Shown here: one piece after another, positions 22,201-30,915 of the stretch
How the letters are laid out: each line of letters opens with the position of its first letter
Position numbering within the stretch: position 1 is the stretch's first letter
Source: a virus
Direction: 5' to 3' (one strand)
Length of the DNA: 31,798 bases
Virus record (IMG/VR): IMGVR_UViG_3300010883_000236
Location: 1 to 31,798 of that record
The notes under the pieces: model-generated
What the model saw: the letters and a program-made list of their open reading frames with translations, nothing else
Told to the model about the DNA's origin: nothing
The model's database searches: none
Program-made: the position numbers and the translations under genes

Positions 22201-23328
22201 AAAGAACCATCAGATGATTCGGGTGAAAAATCTGATGAGAGTCCCGCTCCCTCAGTTAATCCTGATGATCTACTCACGGATGAAGTTAAGGGCATGGCTG
22301 CTCTCTTTGAAAAGAGTTCAGGACATAATATCCTTCATCCCGGTGACTCCTCAGAAGACCGGCGCATCCGAAGGAATGCTCATACTGCGTGGGCAAACAT
22401 GGCTCATAAACAACTAGGTATGTTCATGGCTCGTAAACCCTCAGATATGCCGAACGGCGTGAGAGGGGCTATTGCGATGAATCTAACTGAAGCCTTCTTA
22501 AAGAATGATGAGGTGAACTCATATCAAGACGTTTACTTCAGCCCTAGTGATAAAGACTTTATTTCAGGAATCGCGGTACACAATAAGAATATCATTAATG
22601 GGATGGTTAACCTAGAAGATGGTGTCACGCGAAAGCGGTTCTGGGGTATGTACGGTATGCTGACAGGAGGAAAAGCAACCGCTTCATTGTATGAACTTGA
22701 TACTGGAATGGGATTGTCTGTAGGACAATTAAGGACAAAACCTGATACGATTTTTAAAAGGCAGTTTATCTATACGCTACCTGATGAACCAGAATCCACC
22801 GAGGGTGCTGTCGGTAGAGCGACTGAAGCCTCAGTCCGTATGACCGGGATTGGTGATGAGGATGTGCGGAATCGCGCTGCGAATGTCTATCCTCTGGGCC
22901 ATGCTGCACACGCTGCTGCTGGAGATATTTTGATTTACGGGAGAATCGACGCGATGCTAAGTAGGTTCTTACCTGATTGGCTCTGGGGGACAGAGGGAGT
23001 AAAGGATGTCCACACTACCCGCATGGAGTCAGTTGGCCTTACGTCTAGACGGGGGATTGTCGCTCAGGAAATGGCACTAGCTGCCTCTGGTGTTAATCAT
23101 CCTACCCAAATGGACAAAGCTCAGGCTGTGGACGGTGCTGCCTACTCTAAAAATTTAGCTAAATACACAATGATTATGGACTCAGGTAGTCCCCAAGAAT
23201 TAGCACATGCTTGGAATATGCTGTTAAGTAGATCGGGATTAACTGAGCAAGTAACAGGTCGCTTGAGGGATCAGCCGAATCCATTTGCGATTGTACCTCT
23301 GTCCATACCCCACAAACCCAAAAAATAA
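19291..23328 (+). CDS. Internal virion protein C (T7 gp15-like by position), 1345 aa
   Basis: A 1345-aa largely helical, charged protein in the place of T7 gp15 (747 aa), which with gp16 forms the periplasmic tunnel and DNA-ejection motor. The N-terminus (basic start, then NALQQLGAVLEPLNKSIGQFM) resembles gp15-like proteins. Around residues 766-826 is a Pro/Glu/Ser/Gln-rich linker (TPAQQPGEEEPAEPSSAGD and following), separating a long helical N-terminal part from a C-terminal region with LDTGMGLSVGQLRTKP and YPLGHAAHAAAGDILIYGRIDAM. No catalytic motif or signal peptide recognised. Assignment rests mostly on position, size and composition. Its nearly doubled length is unusual. Confidence 0.75.
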   Translation: MAAKRKRLQGTPTEYLGAVPVHQPKGGSPMSIQGQARPARGANALQQLGAVLEPLNKSIGQFMNNRSGRAEIEANQYYSEMEAAMRDGSYDIQSALKKAGFSQWDNPYIYRNQLINLAGNEAYKDADRLQGNAEFIKEVFALKNTTSFEDYEQALIGVAEKHRLNFSKPKNEKVGAYWDVGYVPKWLEARRKLIAPHLADKKKAQQVEIRQTFYESGRNALLNSITNYGAVDPATGKPHGITEFKKFISDQWATQAGHDHSLNGAVFKEMVMPVFKTLIDQQPHRLDELGKVFEEVVGMTRLTKEGSRVSMFNRIDDTENGTYEFWGEREAASAKAYAFQTKAREDAFNRTKKMLVSDINNWPDIPELAALDVSWPPRDGAEIRKIALALQKTNRYSGLHLAEDKLHNDNTFRDLVQLATDSVTETKKTRYKNEGDFEDELLLHMSRQLEDFQTEADLPYWDEVQNMFRDALKGSESLPDAIKRAENLLETKDFLEGFRKQNPTFTEEGIKIETAITHFLWEEAAGLGVEETKTLIQIANNLSTGKLTDDMKGWHSPTSILEQLREIQSESFPGELDVELGRAMVLLEEHMAVEDQFEAFAANAENLVVEAINGSGNAVMMNEVIPANLYKSDKLNAKITGINISTNTVTTSQRKAATLTMEMVLRDAHKFARGELAKYQRQHPNKEERDVHFEEQGEEAINTKVRNYVRDRATIYASRYNDHVRQDSEEQEEFKRKTINTLPAQLRQTEMEQQADEEALQELIVAPGSPNGPTPAQQPGEEEPAEPSSAGDIARSRRASAYSKPQQPTTNKQYRDRESSASTSSAAEYFTGEAGLDRWSKLEKVQEIRETQTQELIADTLAAQYEYDAAKEVGDISKMAGAKKDIKAKQDSLRAMILLNDALPWKTFVENGKIKPTLVLPLESGGQTYELPFDVKDIRFNNHLMINNWGGFQEIEDVVDKWEEAMIGATKEPSDDSGEKSDESPAPSVNPDDLLTDEVKGMAALFEKSSGHNILHPGDSSEDRRIRRNAHTAWANMAHKQLGMFMARKPSDMPNGVRGAIAMNLTEAFLKNDEVNSYQDVYFSPSDKDFISGIAVHNKNIINGMVNLEDGVTRKRFWGMYGMLTGGKATASLYELDTGMGLSVGQLRTKPDTIFKRQFIYTLPDEPESTEGAVGRATEASVRMTGIGDEDVRNRAANVYPLGHAAHAAAGDILIYGRIDAMLSRFLPDWLWGTEGVKDVHTTRMESVGLTSRRGIVAQEMALAASGVNHPTQMDKAQAVDGAAYSKNLAKYTMIMDSGSPQELAHAWNMLLSRSGLTEQVTGRLRDQPNPFAIVPLSIPHKPKK

Positions 23329-23330
23329 AT

Positions 23331-26300
23331 ATGCCAATCGGTGGAATAAAAATAGGTGATCAAAAGAAATCTGAAGTTGACAGATTTGGTGGTAAGTTAG
23401 CTGCTCATTATGGGCAAATTGATGAGGACTATAAGCAGGCTGCTAGAGATGAACGGCATCCTGTCACCAACTTTGTTCTGGGTGGGGTGAAGGGTGTGGC
23501 GAGAACAGCCGAAGCTACTGCTAATCTACCGTTTGATGTGGCAGGTGCGAGCGACAGGATGGCAACCTTTTCTGATTTCATTGATGATAACCCTAACAGC
23601 AACGCTTTCTTTTGGGGAGACTTAGGTGGTCATATTGCTTCCTCTTTAGTGGGTGGTTACAAAGTTACCAAAGGTGCTCAGGCTAAATTTGGTAAGCCAA
23701 AGATGACAAGATCGGCTTGGCATGGGGATAAAACTAAAGGCATCCCCCGCATGAAGAAAAAAGAGAGGGAAATATTTTTACTGAATTACCGCAAGTCTCA
23801 AGACTTTAAGAAAACCAAGGTAGGAAGGTTGTATGAAACTGGAAAAGTGGGCCTTGGTATGGGGGGTGTCGCGGAGGGAGTAGGTTGGCAAGGTCATGGC
23901 CAAGGCAATGAGATGCTCATGACTGAGTGGATTTACGATTTCTTTACTGAAGACGGGATGGAAGAGCATCTCGAATTTGCTATTAAGGGTCACTCTAAGT
24001 ATACGAAAGAATATCCTGAGTCGTGGGTAGATATTCCAACAGAAGAGTTAGCAGATCGTTTCCATTTTAGTTTTGCAAACTCTGTTGACAACGTGTCAGG
24101 AAGGGTCGCCTTTGCCGCTGAAGGTATGCTGTTTGGTTCTCTATTTAACTATGCTATCGCAGGTTTAAAGGTCTCGATGAGGGCCGCAGGGAAGCAGGGC
24201 AAACCGGCCTTAGAACGCATCCTCTATGGAAAGGATGTTGCTGCTGGGAAAGCCATTAGGAAGGTGGCCAATCAAACTAGAAGGGTTGAAAAGGAGTTAA
24301 ACAGAATAGACCCAGATAACCCTTTAAATAAAAAGATTGCAGAAGAAGAGTTGGCAAGTCCAGAGATGACTAAGAATCAAGTCGTTGAAATGGAGAAAAA
24401 ACTTGCTGACTTAGAAAAAAAGAAACGAGCACTAAATAAGGCACTCGCTAAAAGGGCTAAGGACACCGCAAAAAAGAAACAGAAACACAGGCAGAAGCTA
24501 GAGTCAAATGATGCAGCGGCCCCCATTGCTCGAACTAGCGGAGAAGCTGATAAAGCTATCGGCGCAACCGCTGATCGAATGAACGACCCTGCGCTGTATA
24601 AAGAAGGGGCAGCACCCGCTCCTGTCGATAGCCACATCCCAGCAAGAACTCTTGGAGAAACCCCTGAGGGTTCTGTCTTCATTGATATTGAAAAGTCTTT
24701 AGAGGCTGTTGTTAAGTTACAGAGGCACGATAAGGCAATATTTGATAACTGGCTTAAGGGTGCGAAAAAGGGAAGCGGAAAGCCGGGAGACAGCCCCGCT
24801 TCTGAAGCCTACCTAGAGAGAGCAGGGCTTGAAAAGGATCAGATAGCAGACCTTACTCAACTGCGAGAGTTACTTGATATTTTTGGATTCACCCCAACTC
24901 AACTGAAGGGGTTAATGGGTGTTCCTGACGTTGGAAGTAAAACCGGCGCAACAGATGCTCTGCGGGCCGCTGGTGGTCATTGGGACTTATCTGATGCCTC
25001 CCCCGCGTTCAACTGGTTAAGTGATCTAGACAAGATTTTACGACGAGCTAATACAGGTAAGGGGATTAAGGGGGCAAAAGAAACCAAGCAATTTGAAGAG
25101 GATATCCTTAGGATAACGCGAGATTTAATCGAAGAGAATCTAGACGAAGCGGGCGGGGAATCCGTCAAATTTGCTGACAAGATTATTAAGAAGATTAAAC
25201 CGATTGCCAAAAAACTTCGGTCTAAAAATGCTGTTCAGCGTGAGCCTATTAAGGGGTTGGCAAGGTTGCAGGGCGGCGAGGTTGTCCTAGATCAAAAATC
25301 TCTTCGAGAGTATTGGGACAACTGGACTAAGGAAGGTGGTAAGAGTGATGCTTCCAAAGAGGTTTGGGACACTCCTTTACAGATGCGTATCCCGCAAGAT
25401 GTCTTTGATGATATTGATGATTTCTCACGGTTCGTGCTAGAGCGTGAACGTCTCAAAGCTTACTTTCCAAGAGGCGTAAAGGAAACAGCAGAGGGTTACG
25501 CCCTGCGGATAGAGAAAGCAACGATTGATGCTGCCCGTAGAAAAGGTATTGGAAACTTTTACAAGTATGAGTTTGACCCCAAAGCTGCAAAGCATTTGCA
25601 GTTAACTGATGATGAAGCAATAGGAATCCTATTTAAATCAGGCAACACTCCCGCAGGCCGTAAAGCTGGGATGAAGATTGCTCACGAATTAAGAAACCTT
25701 GGTCGAGGCATTGGGAAGAAAGTGGGTAAAGCAGGTAGACCTCTCAGCGAAATCATGAGTGATGCCTCCAGAATTCTTAACCTTGATGCGACTTTTATAG
25801 ATACCCATTCTAAATATTTTACAGGACGTTTGATGTCTTTCTTCATGCACAACATGCGAGAAGGGATGTCACAGCTTTCTGATGATGCCGCTTCATGGAC
25901 AGCTAAAGATGTTGATACTCTTGCGGCTGCTATCGGGTATGTTCGTGATCCCCACCGTAAGGGTGCATTGAAACTCTTACAGGATGATGTAATGGATGGC
26001 ATCGCTGATGTTGCTGATTCCAATACTATGGGCAGGGATGCCATGACTTCGCGTATCGTAGAAAACTTTGGAGATGGACGGCATCTTTACAAGGCAATGG
26101 AGACCACCCTTGATGAGGCTGCTTCACAAGATGTGAAGGTTCTAAAAGAAGCCTACATCCGAATGAATGCTTATAAGATGGATATGGTAATCCAAATGGA
26201 ACGTATACGTCAGATTGTTTATAAGATTACAGATGGTTCACTAGATGAGTTTGCAGCAGGAGGCCAAATGGGTAAATACGCTGACGAGATTGAGCGTTCG

Positions 26301-28838
26301 ATACATAAAGCCTCCACTCTTCAGAAACTAGGAACAGCTTCAGGACGTTTACTGAGAGCAAACGATGATCACCATAAAGAGATGTTCTCTAAGATGGAAC
26401 AGCTTTTGATGGAGTCAGGCCCGAATGGGGACAATGCCAAGCAGATGTTCAAACATGCTAATGCTATGCGAAGCATCTTTGATTCTTATGCTCACGAAGC
26501 TGTTGATGGTGCTATCGCAGCCAAAAAGTTTTTAGCGCAGACTTCATCTGGAATTGAGATTCACAACGAATATTGGCTGAATGCGCTATTGAGCGGAACC
26601 AAGACGCAAAGCGTGAACTTTATCTCTACGGGTCTCCACATGTATTATAAACCGTTTGAAGGTTACTGGGGAGCAAGAGCACTAGGAGAGGCAGGCGAAG
26701 GTGCAAAACGGGCCATGATTGACCAGTTTTTAAAGCAGGGCATGATCAACTTACAGGTTATCCGTGTCTTGGCTGCTTTCGGTTTAAACAAGGCTGGTCG
26801 AATGGGTAAGCTTATAACCGATGACACCTACCATAAGAATCGAACTGCTCTCTACAAGAGAGGACAGGGTGGGCCGGGAGACAACCTAGCTCAAGCTACC
26901 CAATCTGTCGCGGGTGGAAGAAAAGCATTCCGATCTGGAGAGGGAACCTTATCGGATAACTCTGATCTCTTTGATGTCGCACCGGGGCATAAGATTACCA
27001 GCGACATCCTCCCAGATGCTGTGGATGACGTATCCATGCTTGGGCAACCTGTCGGACAATGGGCTAAGGAAACTTTAGATTGGGCAGGGAATATCATCAG
27101 GCTACCCATGAGATCAATGATTGGTATAGATGAACTTTTTAAACAAATCTCATTCCGCGCAAATTCTTATGCCCGCCTTACGATGGAGGCCACAACTAAA
27201 CATGGCATGACTGATGCAGATGCTATTGCTCGGTTTGTTGCTGATGGGATGGACGGCCTAATTCGGAATACCGGGAAGAGGCATACAGGAAGGGCTATTC
27301 GCGAAGAGGCAATAAAAGAGCATCAAAAACTGATGTCTCGGTATAGAAGCTCAGGTGAAGAGGTTCCAACTAAATATTTAGATCAATCCGAGTTTGTGGA
27401 TAATTATCGGACGGCCCACTTTGATCCTAAGAAAAGCGCGTTAGCTGACTCAGCACAGGCTTGGGCTGATGATGTAACCTATACTAGAGGGCTAGATGAT
27501 GACCTGAAAGAGCTACAGGCTGACGGCAGGGTGTCAAAGACTAGACGCGCAATTGGAAAAGAAATACAGGATGCTGTACATAATCACCCTTGGTTCCGTT
27601 TAGTCGTTCCTTTTACAAAGGTTCCTATAAACCTTGTTAAGTTCCCTCTCCAACGTATGAGTATGCCCTTCCTAGCCTCTCCAAAGGGGACGATGCTTGG
27701 TAAGAGAGTGAAGTGGTTAGAGAATCTTCATCTAAAATATCAAGCAGATATGGCTAGTGGTGATCCTATAAGAATGGCCGCTGCTCAAGGACGTATCGTA
27801 GCCGGGAGGTTCTATTGGATGACTACACTTGGCTTGGCCGCTGGTGACGTTATTACAGGTGGTGGGTCAAAAGATCAGGCTCAGTTTAACAACGATTACG
27901 CCACAGGTTGGAGACCTTATTCTTTCAAAATTAACGGTAAATATTATTCCTATGCTCGTCTTGATCCTTGGGCAACTGGTCTAGGTTTTGCCGCTGATGT
28001 CTATGGCACAGCAAAGCGACTCGGAGAAGAGGGTGACTTTGAAGAACACGGTCTCCTTGCTCTCATGCTCTCTGGGGCTGTTGCAATGTCGAATAACATG
28101 GCAGATAAAATCTGGTTAGGAGGAATGAATAGGGTTTTAAAAGCAACGATTAATCCTGAACGTGAGTTGCCTAACTTGTTAAAGAAGCAGGCTGCTTCCT
28201 ATATTCCGAAAATCATTTCTCAATGGACTCCTCTAACGGATGACAACTACATGAAAAAGTCCTATGGAGTGCTGGAGGGAATAATGGCCAAGGTTCCCTC
28301 ACTAGCCAGTAAGGTTAATCCTCAGAGAAACTTTTTAGGGGAGAAGGTTCCTGCCATGTGGGAAGAGTCAATATTGTCATCAGCAATTAATCCGATGATG
28401 ATCAGCGAGGCTACAAAAGACCCCATCTTAAATGAGATTGCTTCGATTAGGTTTGGGTTTAGTCCTCCTTCTCCTAGAATTAATGGCTCGCCTCATCTAG
28501 ATATGAGGAAGTTTAAAAATGAAAAAGGCCAATCTGCATGGGACAGGTATCAAGAGAACATAGGAAAAGTAAAGATCAATGGCGTAGGTATCAGAGAAGC
28601 CTATGAGAAACTCTTTGCGTCTGTCCCCTACAGAAAAGCCACAGTCTTAGCGGAGAGAAAGCTTTTGATACACCAAGGAACTCATAAAGATCAACGGGTT
28701 AAAGCGATAAAGGGAATCATGGGGAAATATCGAGAGTACGCAAAACTTGCAACTCTGGAAGAATACCCTAATTTGGCCAGAGCAAAACGGGGTTACGACT
28801 ATGCAACCCAGAAACAATTACAGGAACTCGTACAGTAA
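23331..28838 (+). CDS. Internal virion protein D / ejection protein (T7 gp16-like), 1835 aa
   Basis: An 1835-aa protein, larger than T7 gp16 (1318 aa), which inserts into the host inner membrane and pulls in DNA. The N-terminus has hydrophobic helices (TNFVLGGVKGVARTAEA, DLGGHIASSLVGGY). A Lys/Glu coiled coil spans about residues 319-394. The C-terminal part carries PFTKVPINLVKFPLQRMSMPF (about 1426), GRFYWMTTLGLAAGDVITGGG (about 1491) and GWRPYSFKINGKYYSYARLDPWATGL, a block shared by many large podophage ejection proteins. I do not see the lytic transglycosylase motif that T7 gp16 has at its N-terminus. It starts 2 nt after the upstream stop with an AATAAAT leader and overlaps the next gene (TAATG). 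Confidence 0.83.
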   Translation: MPIGGIKIGDQKKSEVDRFGGKLAAHYGQIDEDYKQAARDERHPVTNFVLGGVKGVARTAEATANLPFDVAGASDRMATFSDFIDDNPNSNAFFWGDLGGHIASSLVGGYKVTKGAQAKFGKPKMTRSAWHGDKTKGIPRMKKKEREIFLLNYRKSQDFKKTKVGRLYETGKVGLGMGGVAEGVGWQGHGQGNEMLMTEWIYDFFTEDGMEEHLEFAIKGHSKYTKEYPESWVDIPTEELADRFHFSFANSVDNVSGRVAFAAEGMLFGSLFNYAIAGLKVSMRAAGKQGKPALERILYGKDVAAGKAIRKVANQTRRVEKELNRIDPDNPLNKKIAEEELASPEMTKNQVVEMEKKLADLEKKKRALNKALAKRAKDTAKKKQKHRQKLESNDAAAPIARTSGEADKAIGATADRMNDPALYKEGAAPAPVDSHIPARTLGETPEGSVFIDIEKSLEAVVKLQRHDKAIFDNWLKGAKKGSGKPGDSPASEAYLERAGLEKDQIADLTQLRELLDIFGFTPTQLKGLMGVPDVGSKTGATDALRAAGGHWDLSDASPAFNWLSDLDKILRRANTGKGIKGAKETKQFEEDILRITRDLIEENLDEAGGESVKFADKIIKKIKPIAKKLRSKNAVQREPIKGLARLQGGEVVLDQKSLREYWDNWTKEGGKSDASKEVWDTPLQMRIPQDVFDDIDDFSRFVLERERLKAYFPRGVKETAEGYALRIEKATIDAARRKGIGNFYKYEFDPKAAKHLQLTDDEAIGILFKSGNTPAGRKAGMKIAHELRNLGRGIGKKVGKAGRPLSEIMSDASRILNLDATFIDTHSKYFTGRLMSFFMHNMREGMSQLSDDAASWTAKDVDTLAAAIGYVRDPHRKGALKLLQDDVMDGIADVADSNTMGRDAMTSRIVENFGDGRHLYKAMETTLDEAASQDVKVLKEAYIRMNAYKMDMVIQMERIRQIVYKITDGSLDEFAAGGQMGKYADEIERSIHKASTLQKLGTASGRLLRANDDHHKEMFSKMEQLLMESGPNGDNAKQMFKHANAMRSIFDSYAHEAVDGAIAAKKFLAQTSSGIEIHNEYWLNALLSGTKTQSVNFISTGLHMYYKPFEGYWGARALGEAGEGAKRAMIDQFLKQGMINLQVIRVLAAFGLNKAGRMGKLITDDTYHKNRTALYKRGQGGPGDNLAQATQSVAGGRKAFRSGEGTLSDNSDLFDVAPGHKITSDILPDAVDDVSMLGQPVGQWAKETLDWAGNIIRLPMRSMIGIDELFKQISFRANSYARLTMEATTKHGMTDADAIARFVADGMDGLIRNTGKRHTGRAIREEAIKEHQKLMSRYRSSGEEVPTKYLDQSEFVDNYRTAHFDPKKSALADSAQAWADDVTYTRGLDDDLKELQADGRVSKTRRAIGKEIQDAVHNHPWFRLVVPFTKVPINLVKFPLQRMSMPFLASPKGTMLGKRVKWLENLHLKYQADMASGDPIRMAAAQGRIVAGRFYWMTTLGLAAGDVITGGGSKDQAQFNNDYATGWRPYSFKINGKYYSYARLDPWATGLGFAADVYGTAKRLGEEGDFEEHGLLALMLSGAVAMSNNMADKIWLGGMNRVLKATINPERELPNLLKKQAASYIPKIISQWTPLTDDNYMKKSYGVLEGIMAKVPSLASKVNPQRNFLGEKVPAMWEESILSSAINPMMISEATKDPILNEIASIRFGFSPPSPRINGSPHLDMRKFKNEKGQSAWDRYQENIGKVKINGVGIREAYEKLFASVPYRKATVLAERKLLIHQGTHKDQRVKAIKGIMGKYREYAKLATLEEYPNLARAKRGYDYATQKQLQELVQ

Positions 28839-29419
28839 TGGCTTTCTCTAGATATTATGCGGCTCAGGCAACTAACGGCTCAGGCGTGTTGGCACACACT
28901 ATTGCTAATCCCGATAATGCTTCTTTTGGGTATCTTCATCTTCACCATCTGGAGTTTCGCATCTCTTCAGCAGGCCAAAGCTTGGTTGCATTCAAGACTG
29001 CTCTAGATGCAGGCATAGCTAAGCTAACAAATTACAATGATTACACGATTGCTGATGGAGTTTTCACAATTCCAGCCGATTACGGCTTAACCGAAAGCGC
29101 AACGTATCAATTACAAATCAAGCGGGTTACCCCTAAATTAACCCACTATGTTAATTTCAATGCTGGAGCACCAATAACTGAGACTGATCTTGACAACTCA
29201 AACAGTTATGCTCTATTCCGTTCGCAGGAGCTTGAAGACGGAATTCAGGATGTCATTGATTTTGGTTTTGTACTGACACTTGCCGAAATGAAATCAGTAG
29301 CAGGCATAACGGGAGAATTTACTGGAGATACAGACACACAAATAATGACAAATAAAGCATTCACGGCTGGAACCGCGATCACATCAACATTTGATCTTGG
29401 TACAGCCTCATGGCAATAA
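28838..29419 (+). CDS. Tail fibre adaptor with T7 gp17-type N-terminal domain (193 aa)
   Basis: A 193-aa protein matching only the virion-anchoring N-terminal domain of T7 gp17 (553 aa). FTIPADYGLTESATYQLQIKRVTPKLTHYVNFNAGAPITETDLDNS and the following ALFRSQELEDGIQDV reproduce the family pattern of an I-x-R-x-T strand, a V-x-F-x-x-G turn, a DLN-like helix start and a QE-x-x-D helix. The C-terminus ends shortly afterwards in TDTQIMTNKAFTAGTA and a Trp-Gln. No receptor-binding domain is present, so it likely acts as the adaptor to which the following fibre proteins attach. Start ATG 28838 overlaps the upstream stop. Confidence 0.85.
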   Translation: MAFSRYYAAQATNGSGVLAHTIANPDNASFGYLHLHHLEFRISSAGQSLVAFKTALDAGIAKLTNYNDYTIADGVFTIPADYGLTESATYQLQIKRVTPKLTHYVNFNAGAPITETDLDNSNSYALFRSQELEDGIQDVIDFGFVLTLAEMKSVAGITGEFTGDTDTQIMTNKAFTAGTAITSTFDLGTASWQ

Positions 29420-29425
29420 AATATT

Positions 29426-30898
29426 ATGGCTAACGTAGCACAGGTAAAACGAAGCGCAACCGCAGATCACGCATCCACAACTATTCCCACAACAAGTGGC
29501 GCACAGTTGAGTCACGGTGAGTTTGGGTGGGTAGATGGAAGCAGGCAGTTGTTTATAGGACGAAACTCGGCAAACCCAGAGGCAATCGTCATTGAGGAGA
29601 TAATTGGTAGGGCCGCAACCTTATCAAATGCCACGACCCCCAAGAGAGGTGTCGCTTGCTTCAATTCAGATGACTTCGCCATGTCAGCCCATAATTTGGG
29701 TGCTGATTCGGGAGGAGTGATTTCCCTTGTATCTATAGCCAACACCCACCTGACTAACAGTACCGTTTCTTACGGTGGAGTCGTGGTTGCATTAGGAGCA
29801 GCCGATGCCACTCCAGCGTTTAATCTATCGGATGCCACAGCTTATCCCACCAGTGCTTTAACTGGAACAATAACTAATACTCAGTTAGCTGGAAGCGTTG
29901 CTAACGCTAAGTTGGTTAACCCTAAATGGGTTATTAGTGACGGAAGCAATGCAAGCGATATTGCTTTAGGAGGCACATGTACGATCCAAGGAACCGCCAA
30001 TGAAGTGACGGTGGTAGAGAATGCAGGAACTGTTACGGTAAGCTTACCTTCTACCGTAAATCTTTCAGCCCTTACGGTGAGCGGTGATCTGACCGTTAGC
30101 GGCGCAACAACCACTACCCTCGCTCAGACCCTTGAGATTGAGGATAAGTTCATCATGTTGGCGAAAGGCAACACCACAAGGGCCACAGCAGCGTCAAGCC
30201 CCGCAGCGGGTCTTTTCGTTCAATGTACCACAGCAGGACAAACTGATCCCTCACTATACTGGACAACAAGTGGCTGGAAAACCGATGAAGCCTTTATTTC
30301 TGGAGGCGTTGTTACCGCTACTGGAGGTAATTCGGGTGAGTGGAACACGGCATATACTGACCGGCTCAAGTGGGACGGTGGGACAGGAGGGTTAACTGCT
30401 GGTACAGCCAGAACAAGTTTAGGTTTGGTCATAGGCACAGATGTCCAAGCCTATGATGCTACCTATCTGGTGGGATCAGATATTGGTGGAACTGTTCAAG
30501 CATATGATACTGATCTAGCTGCAATTGCTGGCCTCAGTAATGCTAATGGAAACTTTATTGTTGGTTCAGTTAGCGGCTGGATTGTTGAAAGTGGGTCAAC
30601 CGCCAGAACAAGTTTAGGTTTGGTTATAGGTACAGATGTCCAAGCCTATGATGCTACCTATGTGGTAGACGCAGACATTGGGGTTAATGTCCAAGCCTAC
30701 GATGCCACCATTGTGGTAGACGCAGATTTAGGAACTTCAGCCTTATTGGATACAGCGGCGGTTACTGACGCAGCGACTACAGTAGCCACAGGAAATCAGA
30801 TTTATGACTTTGTTATTGGCCTTAGTTATATAACGGCTTCCAGTACAGACACGTTGACCAACAAAACGCTTGCGTCAGACTCCGTTACTTGGTCATAA
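29426..30898 (+). CDS. Tail fibre shaft protein with internal repeats (490 aa)
   Basis: A 490-aa Thr/Ala/Gly/Ser-rich fibre protein. The N-terminus (MANVAQVKRSATADHAST..., with LSHGEFGWVDGSRQLFIGR) is the common phage-fibre opening module in which a GE-x-x-x strand is followed by LFIG/IWVG. The middle contains alternating β segments (LSALTVSGDLTVSGATTTTLA). The C-terminal third has the repeat TARTSLGLVIGTDVQAYDAT, found twice and followed by degenerate VQAYDA copies, a sequence style widespread in environmental phage fibres. It ends abruptly after TDTLTNKTLASDSVTWS. Probably trimeric, located at the tail. It starts with the same 14-nt ATAAAATATTATGG context as the capsid gene. Confidence 0.85.
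   Translation: MANVAQVKRSATADHASTTIPTTSGAQLSHGEFGWVDGSRQLFIGRNSANPEAIVIEEIIGRAATLSNATTPKRGVACFNSDDFAMSAHNLGADSGGVISLVSIANTHLTNSTVSYGGVVVALGAADATPAFNLSDATAYPTSALTGTITNTQLAGSVANAKLVNPKWVISDGSNASDIALGGTCTIQGTANEVTVVENAGTVTVSLPSTVNLSALTVSGDLTVSGATTTTLAQTLEIEDKFIMLAKGNTTRATAASSPAAGLFVQCTTAGQTDPSLYWTTSGWKTDEAFISGGVVTATGGNSGEWNTAYTDRLKWDGGTGGLTAGTARTSLGLVIGTDVQAYDATYLVGSDIGGTVQAYDTDLAAIAGLSNANGNFIVGSVSGWIVESGSTARTSLGLVIGTDVQAYDATYVVDADIGVNVQAYDATIVVDADLGTSALLDTAAVTDAATTVATGNQIYDFVIGLSYITASSTDTLTNKTLASDSVTWS
30407..30661 (+). repeat. 60-bp direct repeat in the fibre gene
   Basis: Bases 30407-30466 and 30602-30661 are 60-bp direct copies differing at two positions by my reading. The copies are 195 bp (65 codons) apart and in the same frame. 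Each encodes ARTSLGLVIGTDVQAYDATY. A shorter, decayed copy (GTCCAAGCCTACGATGCCACC) follows near 30688. Confidence 0.85.
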
Positions 30899-30915
30899 GA
30901 AAATGAGAGAACCGA

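Noticed and set aside
23331-24000. Lytic transglycosylase domain at the start of the gp16-like protein
   Set aside because: No catalytic Glu in an ES-type motif nor the later conserved GLxQ/AYN-like motifs could be seen.
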